Shown: one piece after another, positions 15,823-21,919 of the stretch
Numbering within the stretch: the stretch's first letter is position 1
Layout of the letters: each line of letters opens with the position of its first letter
From: Paulinella micropora
Lineage: Eukaryota; Cercozoa; Imbricatea; Euglyphida
DNA: 21,919 bases
Reading direction: 5' to 3'
NCBI GenBank assembly: GCA_009731375.1
Contig: BJOX01000306.1
Location: forward strand, 533,185-555,103
The notes under the pieces: model-generated
What the model saw: the letters and a program-made list of their open reading frames with translations, nothing else
Databases searched by the model: none
Told to the model about the DNA's origin: nothing
Position numbers and translations under genes: made by a program

Positions 15823-16573
15823 NNNNNNNNNNNNNNNNNNNNNNNNNNNNNNNNNNNNNNNNNNNNNNNNNNNNNNNNNNNNNNNNNNNNNNNNNNNNNN
15901 NNNNNNNNNNNNNNNNNNNNNNNNNNNNNNNNNNNNNNNNNNNNNNNNNNNNNNNNNNNNNNNNNNNNNNNNNNNNNNNNNNNNNNNNNNNNNNNNNNNN
16001 NNNNNNNNNNNNNNNNNNNNNNNNNNNNNNNNNNNNNNNNNNNNNNNNNNNNNNNNNNNNNNNNNNNNNNNNNNNNNNNNNNNNNNNNNNNNNNNNNNNN
16101 NNNNNNNNNNNNNNNNNNNNNNNNNNNNNNNNNNNNNNNNNNNNNNNNNNNNNNNNNNNNNNNNNNNNNNNNNNNNNNNNNNNNNNNNNNNNNNNNNNNN
16201 NNNNNNNNNNNNNNNNNNNNNNNNNNNNNNNNNNNNNNNNNNNNNNNNNNNNNNNNNNNNNNNNNNNNNNNNNNNNNNNNNNNNNNNNNNNNNNNNNNNN
16301 NNNNNNNNNNNNNNNNNNNNNNNNNNNNNNNNNNNNNNNNNNNNNNNNNNNNNNNNNNNNNNNNNNNNNNNNNNNNNNNNNNNNNNNNNNNNNNNNNNNN
16401 NNNNNNNNNNNNNNNNNNNNNNNNNNNNNNNNNNNNNNNNNNNNNNNNNNNNNNNNNNNNNNNNNNNNNNNNNNNNNNNNNNNNNNNNNNNNNNNNNNNN
16501 NNNNNNNNNNNNNNNNNNNNNNNNNNNNNNNNNNNAGAGAGAGAGAGAGAGAGAGAGAGAAAAGAGAGAGAAC

Positions 16574-16611
<38 letters not shown>

Positions 16612-16841
16612 ATGAAGAGAATGAGAGAGAATGAGAGAAGAGAGAGAGAGAGATAAGAGAGAGAGAGAGATATAAGAGAGAGAGAGAGAGAGAGAGAGAT
16701 AAGAGAGAGAGAGAGAGAGAGAGAGATATAAGAGAGAGAGAGAGAGATAAGAGAGAGAGAGAGGGAGAATGAGAGAGAGAGAGAGGAAGAATGAGAGAGA
16801 GAGAGAGAGAGGAAGAATGAGAGAGAGAGAGAGAGAGGAAG

Positions 16842-16877
<36 letters not shown>
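15617..16877. repeat. (GT)n and (GA)n tracts with a 713-bp gap (15823-16535)
   Basis: GT-rich repeat at 15617-15795 with GA interruptions, then GA on both sides of the gap. After the gap GA continues to 16877 with periodic ATAA and GGAAGAAT insertions. Translations are Ser-Leu or Arg-Glu runs with no meaning. Confidence 0.95.
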
Positions 16878-16882
<5 letters not shown>

Positions 16883-16950
16883 TTTGAGGAAGTACCATGC
16901 GAGCCCTCCTCCTTTTGAACCGTCTCATTCCACAGTTCCAACACTTGTAG

Positions 16951-17195
16951 TTTGGATTGTCTGTTGTGTCAAACGCACCCGATCGCCCGTACCCCATTTG
17001 GGATGATCGATCTTTCGACGAATGTGTTCTTGGTGTCGAGCAAGTTGCGTCGCGTACTACTTCTACACCTGGGCAGAACATGCGTACAAAGCTGCGTGCT
17101 GCCTCTGATAAGAGGAAGGACTACGACAGACTGCGGCAAACCAACGCACATACAGTGGACATGTTGTATAATGTTCGGCACAACCCAGCGCAGAC
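16951..17195 (+). CDS. putative 245-bp internal coding exon, best coding signal of the host gene
   Basis: The acceptor ACACTTGTAG ends at 16950, after a pyrimidine-rich stretch (CCTCCTCCTTTTG, TCTCATTCC). A consensus donor GTGAGT starts at 17196. The single open frame reads SVVSNAPDRPYPIWDD, then FDECVLGVEQVAS, then a basic helical-looking part NMRTKLRAASDKRKDYDRLR and HTVDMLYNVRHNPAQ, leaving two bases (phase 2). A stop (TAG 16948-16950) in this frame just upstream fixes the exon's left limit. The phase-2 end matches the exon at 18110. The protein family is not recognised; the charged segment suggests a coiled coil or scaffold. Entry phase is 0, which does not match the phase-2 donor at 3283, so an exon between is missing or these are separate genes. 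Confidence 0.6.
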
Positions 17196-18109
17196 GTGAG
17201 TGATCTCAACGACAAAAAATCAAACGAAGAAAGAGAAATCGCCAGTAATGAGCATTTGAACAAACTTCCCCAATGCGAAAGCCAATCACACCAAGAGTTT
17301 GGTTTTTCTCCTCCCTCTACATCCCCTTCTTTCCCCAGAATCTAGCTAATCTTTTCTCTAGAAATCAACGACTGTTAATTTTGAGGTTTTCCACAGTACA
17401 TCCGAATTCTACCATATCCAGGTATCCACAAAAACTGCATCGTTTGAGATAAGCCAGACTGACGGACCCACTGGAGAACTAGTAACGAATTACATAGTCG
17501 TACATGATGCACAATTTGTTAAGGGTGTCCTTGAGAACGAAGTGTATTGGATTGACCGACCACACTCACTTTTTTTCTCCCTTTTTATCATTCATTTTAG
17601 CTGAAACTTTTCTTGTTCGCAAAGGATTTTGCTCAGCGATAAGTCAAGGTTTTGGAAGACTTTTGTCTCCCTCAGTTCCCTCACCGGCCAAGTTGTGATA
17701 TTCTGACGTGATCTATTATATATGCTTCTGGAGATTTTTTTTGGTGCGGGGCTGTGGGCGAGTGTGCGTTAGTCTGTTTTCGACCAGTCGGATTGCATTG
17801 CTCAGGGGTTCGACTGCAATTCGCTGTCACTTTCAAACGATTGGAGTTGTTCTTCTGGCCCGCGCTTACCCCACTCTGACGTATGAGAAGTCTGAGTTTC
17901 CAGTGAATAGACTCATAAGTAGTAGTGTATCTCAATGTTCCAGACCACAACTCGCAATACGAATTCAGTGCTCGGTAGACAGACAGACAGACGGACAGGA
18001 CAGACCGACAGTTCCAGTTTGCTTAGCTTGTTATTTGTAAGAAGTTTCGTATGATATCATGTTGTTATCTGTTATGATTATCATGTTGTTATCTGTTTCA
18101 TTTGAACAG
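17196..18109. other. intron-like unique sequence
   Basis: No repeat array and no long frame. A 25-bp segment at 17397-17421 has AG before and GT after it, but it would break phase with the next exon. A roughly 24-bp tandem duplication (ATCATGTTGTTATCTGTTA) lies at about 18055-18095. Confidence 0.5.
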
Positions 18110-18162
18110 CTATGGTAGACGGGGCAGCGCATTAGAAGTTCGTCGCAGCGTACAGGTTCTTT
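18110..18162 (+). CDS. putative small coding exon (YGRRGSALEVRRSVQ)
   Basis: The acceptor CATTTGAACAG ends at 18109. One base completes a Thr codon with the phase-2 donor at 17195, then TATGGT... reads YGRRGSALEVRRSVQ. The 3' end is uncertain: GT at 18156 (CAG|GTTCTT) gives phase 0, and GT at 18163 (GTACAC) gives phase 1 and adds VL. The second option joins the exon at 19100 in the RLQQDQRK frame. Both donors are weak. Confidence 0.4.
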
Positions 18163-18184
18163 GTACACGTGTCTACATGCACGT

Positions 18185-18341
18185 ATATGCACATACATAC
18201 ATACATACATACATACATACATACATACATACATACATACATAACATACATATGTACATACATACATATACATACATACATGCATACATACCATAGATAC
18301 ATACATACATACCATAGATACATACATACAATGTTCATACA

Positions 18342-18375
<34 letters not shown>

Positions 18376-18507
18376 CATACATACATACATACATACATAC
18401 ATACATACATACATAGATACATACATAGATACATACATACATACATACATATGTATGTCATACATACATACATACATACATACATACATACATACATACA
18501 AGATACA

Positions 18508-18541
<34 letters not shown>

Positions 18542-18963
18542 CATACACACATATATACATACATACTATGCATACATACATACATACATACATACATACT
18601 TACATACATACACATACATACATACATACGTACATACATACATACATACATACATACATACATACATACATACATACACATACATACATGCATACATGCA
18701 TATATACATACATACATGCATGCATACATACATAAATACATACATACATACATACATACGTACATAACATAACATAACATAACATAACATACATACACAT
18801 ACAACATACATACATACATACATACATACATGCATTACATTACCATACATACATACATACATACATACATACATACATACATACATACATACATACATAC
18901 ATACATACACACATACATACATACATACATACATACATACATACATACATACACACACACACA

Positions 18964-18997
<34 letters not shown>

Positions 18998-19089
18998 CAT
19001 ACATACATACATACATGCATGCATGCATGCATACATACATTCATTCATACATACATACATACATACATACATACATACATACATACATA
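18185..19089. repeat. (CATA)n tract, about 900 bp
   Basis: Near-continuous CATA with CATG, CATAA, CATAG and CACA variants, including five AACAT pentamers at 18765-18790. The Met/Tyr/Val/Cys and Ile/His/Thr/Tyr frames it encodes are artefacts. Confidence 0.95.
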
Positions 19090-19099
19090 GCCATGTCAG

Positions 19100-19125
19100 C
19101 TAGACTACAACAAGATCAACGCAAG
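19100..19125 (+). CDS. putative 26-bp microexon (RLQQDQRK)
   Basis: CCATGTCAG precedes it and GTATCT follows at 19126. Entering in phase 1 it reads RLQQDQRK and ends in phase 0, matching the exon at 20570. A near copy lies at 19293-19318. Very short, so support is modest. Confidence 0.35.
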
Positions 19126-19126
19126 G

Positions 19127-19168
<42 letters not shown>

Positions 19169-19222
19169 CTATCTCTCTCTCTCTCTCCCTCCCTCCCCCC
19201 CTCCCTCCCTCCCTCCCTCTCT

Positions 19223-19262
<40 letters not shown>

Positions 19263-19405
19263 TCTCTTTCGTCTTGCCCCTGGCAATTTCAGCTAGGCTA
19301 CAGCAAGATCAATTCAAGTTGCCTCTGTCTCTCTCTCTCTCTCTCTCTCTCTATCTCCTCTCTCTCTCTCTATGTCTATATATATCTATATCTATATATA
19401 TATAC

Positions 19406-19447
<42 letters not shown>

Positions 19448-19451
19448 ACAC

Positions 19452-19482
<31 letters not shown>

Positions 19483-19508
19483 CATATATACATATATACA
19501 TATGTATA

Positions 19509-19542
<34 letters not shown>

Positions 19543-19545
19543 GTC
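19126..19545. repeat. (CT)n, CCCT, TA and CATA tracts
   Basis: CT repeats at 19127-19262 and 19326-19372 flank the second microexon copy, followed by TATA/CATA-type repeats to 19545. Confidence 0.9.
19293..19318 (+). repeat. second copy of the 26-bp microexon
   Basis: It differs from 19100-19125 at four bases, so it would read RLQQDQFK. It has a stronger acceptor (CCCTGGCAATTTCAG after a CT tract) but no GT after CAAG, so it lacks a donor. The two copies each hold one good splice site. Confidence 0.6.
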
Positions 19546-19586
19546 AATATTGGACACTTAGGGTTAGGATCAAGTAACATATACAA

Positions 19587-19648
19587 ATATAAACGTAAAC
19601 GTAGTATACATAGGATTGATACATTACCACATATATGTATATGTATAG

Positions 19649-19719
<71 letters not shown>

Positions 19720-19762
19720 ATATATAAACGTAAACGTAGCATACATAGGATTGATACATTAC
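19587..19762 (+). repeat. 41-bp direct repeat flanking an (ATGTAT)n array
   Basis: 19587-19627 and 19722-19762 match at all but one base (words AAACGTAAACGTAG and ATACATAGGATTGATACATT). Between them is a hexamer ATGTAT array of about 90 bp. Confidence 0.85.
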
Positions 19763-19791
19763 AAGTTGCCTGCGTTTTTCCTCTTCTTGAC

Positions 19792-19794
<3 letters not shown>

Positions 19795-19852
<58 letters not shown>

Positions 19853-19991
19853 ACACACACACACGCGCGCTCTTCCTCCCACTTTGCTTTTGCTTCCGCC
19901 TGTTCAACACATGTAGATAGATACATACATACATACGGACATACATACCTGCTCGCGACGTCGTTTTTCCCGCAACGCTTTCTTTGCAGCC

Positions 19992-20049
<58 letters not shown>

Positions 20050-20190
20050 AGAGAGAAAAGAGAAAAAAGAGAGAAAAGAGAGNNNNNNNNNNGAGAAAAA
20101 GAGAAAGAGAGAAAGAGAGAAAGAGAGAAAGAGAGAAAGAGAGAAAAAGAGAAAGAGAGAAAGAGAAAGAGAGAAAGAGAGGGGGGGATT
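19795..20190. repeat. (CT)n, unique sequence, then (GA)n with a 10-bp gap
   Basis: CT at 19795-19850, CACACGCG to 19870, about 120 bp of unique sequence ending in CTTTCTTTGCAG (19978-19989, acceptor-like), then GA/GAAA repeat to 20190 with Ns at 20083-20092. Confidence 0.85.
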
Positions 20191-20377
20191 GAGGGAGGGA
20201 TTATATATTATATTATACATATATATATATATATATACATACATACATACATACAAACATACATGTATATTAGTTGTCTTTTATGCAAGACGGGGTCAAA
20301 CGGAAGGGACATATATACATACATACATACATACATACATGCATACATACATACATACATACACACACATACATACA

Positions 20378-20409
<32 letters not shown>

Positions 20410-20569
20410 CATACATACATACAAACAAACAAACATGTATTTCAGTTGAGTTTTATGCAAGACGGGGTCAAACGGAAGGTACATACATACATACATACAT
20501 ACATACATACATACATACATACATACATACATGCATACATACATACAAACAAACAAACATGTATTTTAG
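20191..20569 (+). repeat. (CATA)n with two copies of an exon's 5' part
   Basis: Copies at 20274-20309 and 20446-20480 match the first 36 or so bases of the exon at 20570 ([10 protein letters not shown]), each preceded by an AG (TATTAG, TTTCAG), then pass into CATA repeat. The word ACAAACAAACAAACATGTAT precedes copies 2 and 3. Confidence 0.85.
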
Positions 20570-20629
20570 GTGAGTTTTATGCAAGACGGGGTCAAACGGA
20601 AGGGAGGCCCCACCACAGAGGATAATGAG
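20570..20629 (+). CDS. putative 60-bp coding exon ([13 protein letters not shown]...)
   Basis: The acceptor GTATTTTAG ends at 20569 and the donor GTATGT starts at 20630, a consensus match. It contains exactly 20 codons ([13 protein letters not shown], then PTTEDNE), phase 0 on both sides, matching the end of the microexon at 19125 (DQRK-VSFMQD). Of five copies, this alone has both splice sites and an uninterrupted frame. The other phases hit stops. The family is not recognised. Confidence 0.55.
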
Positions 20630-20988
20630 GTATGTATGTATGTATGTATGATGTATGTATGTACGTATGTATGTATGTATGTATGTACGTATGTATGTAC
20701 GTACGTACGTATGTATGTATGTATGTACGTATGTATGCATGTATGTACGTATGTATGTATGTATGTATGTATGTACGTATGTATGTATGTATGTATGTAT
20801 GTATGTATGTGTGTCAAACGGAAGGGAGGCCCAAGCCACAGAGGATAATGAGGTATGTATGCATGTATGTATATATGTATGTATGTATGTATGTATGCAT
20901 GCATGCATGTATGTATGTATGTATGTATGTATGTATTTATGTATGTATGTCAAACGGAATGGAGGCCCAAACCACAGAGGATAATGAG
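20630..20988 (+). repeat. (TATG)n with two copies of the exon's 3' part
   Basis: 20813-20852 and 20949-20988 match the last 39 bases of the exon and keep the donor GTATGT. Both carry one extra base in GGCCCAA(G/A)CC, which shifts the frame to a stop. Repeat polarity here is TATG, the complement of the CATA upstream. Confidence 0.85.
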
Positions 20989-21234
20989 GTATGTATCTAT
21001 GTATGTACGCATGTATGTATGTATGTATGTATGTATGTATGTATGTATGTATGTATGTACGTGTACGTACGTATGCATGTACGTATGTATGTGTGTATGT
21101 ATGTGTGTATGTATGTGCATGTATGAATGTGCATGTATGTATGTAATGTATGTATGTATGTAATGTATGTAATGTATGTAATGTATGTAATGTATGTAAT
21201 GTATGTAATGTATGTATGTATGTATGTATGTATG

Positions 21235-21266
<32 letters not shown>

Positions 21267-21360
21267 TGTATGTACGTATGTATGTGCGTATGTATGTGAT
21301 GTATGTGATGTATGTATGTATGTATGTATGTATGTATGCATGCATGAATGTATGTATTTA
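20989..21360. repeat. (TATG)n with a TAATGTATG nonamer block
   Basis: TATG tetramers with CGTA and GTGT variants. At about 21143-21207 the unit is the 9-mer TAATGTATG, repeated about six times. Confidence 0.95.
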
Positions 21361-21410
21361 AACACAGGAGCAGCACTTTCAAGGTTTTTTCCCCATGCAC
21401 AATAGTATAT

Positions 21411-21507
21411 TATGCGGCTAGCCACAAATTTGACGTGTTTTGCGGGCGACGAGCCGGGCCGGGCCGGCGAGCCCGCAAAACACGTCGAAATTGGCGCGCG
21501 CCGCATA
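21411..21507. repeat. GC-rich hairpin, MITE-like
   Basis: Outer 8-bp arms TATGCGGC (21411-21418) and GCCGCATA (21500-21507) enclose a perfect 16-bp stem GACGTGTTTTGCGGGC (21432-21447) with its complement at 21471-21486. The loop is GC-rich (GAGCCGGGCCGGGCC). It contrasts sharply with the surrounding repeats. Confidence 0.75.
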
Positions 21508-21512
21508 TGTAG

Positions 21513-21560
21513 TTTTTATCGGTAACCTGACCACATTTTGTGGAGGTGACCGATAGAAAA
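21513..21560. repeat. second hairpin adjoining the first
   Basis: TTTTTATCGGTAACC pairs with GGTGACCGATAGAAAA with one bulge and one mismatch. The inner CCACATTTTGTGG forms the tip. Confidence 0.7.
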
Positions 21561-21629
21561 TACATACACACATTCATACATTCATACACGCAAACAAACA
21601 CATGCGCATATGCAGGCATTTACACAAAT

Positions 21630-21919
<290 letters not shown>

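Noticed and set aside
15093-17081. 662-codon minus-strand frame
   Set aside because: It is mostly GA/CT repeat and 713 Ns. Only the short exon copies inside it carry information.
16880-17081. Minus-strand frame with a CWNCGMRRFKRRR stretch as a zinc-finger exon
   Set aside because: It lies opposite the plus-strand exon, which has a consensus donor and a bounded frame. A single CxxC is not enough.
17397-17421. 25-bp AG...GT segment as an exon
   Set aside because: It reads through but would leave phase 0, breaking the good phase-2 match between 17195 and 18110.
18031-21400. Long Met-Tyr-Val-Cys and Ile-His-Thr-Tyr frames on both strands
   Set aside because: They are readings of CATA/TATG repeats in alternative frames, with no gene-like sequence apart from the small exons listed.

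Overview
This is intron-rich, repeat-laden eukaryotic (very probably invertebrate metazoan) DNA. The signs are megabase-style simple repeats (TATC, CATA, GA, CT), consensus GT-AG splice sites around very small exons, and a piggyBac-superfamily DNA transposon. A mollusc or other lophotrochozoan would fit the repeat and piggyBac style, but nothing here fixes the taxon. There are no bacterial operons, rRNA or tRNA genes or CRISPR arrays. Five of the six N gaps fall in GA, CT or poly-G tracts and the other (1950-1959) adjoins poly-G, so the assembly is weakest there.

Layout. 1-3630: simple repeats with two tiny plus-strand coding exons (1737-1781 and 3217-3283) that join in matching splice phase. 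3630-9205: a mosaic of diverged repeat blocks in direct and inverted orientation, a TA-flanked MITE (8343-8632), and copy 1 of a 2.2 kb cassette (5451-7725). The cassette holds a broken ubiquitin-specific-protease-like gene, an unrecognised protein and a palindromic GGTATCATACC tract. 9210-14275: a 5.07 kb piggyBac element with 14-bp terminal inverted repeats and TTAA target duplications. Its minus-strand transposase keeps all catalytic aspartates, but copy 2 of the cassette sits inside the gene between the catalytic core and the C-terminal Cys-rich domain. 14280-15600: a minus-strand gene end (a 37-bp exon, then a terminal exon with its stop inside AATAAA). 15600-21919: long CATA/TATG/GA/CT tracts holding further small plus-strand exons (16951-17195, 18110-18162, 19100-19125, 20570-20629) that can be joined in phase, probably one large host gene whose protein I do not recognise.

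The most unusual theme is how exons and microsatellites are interwoven. At three loci (1103-1781, 15056-15592, 20274-20988) an apparently functional exon sits beside several partial or full copies of itself, each embedded in tetranucleotide repeat. At two of these the repeat changes to its reverse complement across the exon, so the flanking introns could pair with the exon in the loop. The second theme is a piggyBac element that has been split by, and is translationally in frame with, a near-identical duplicate of a neighbouring protease-bearing cassette. The duplicate carries a 19-bp scar matching the transposon's own end.
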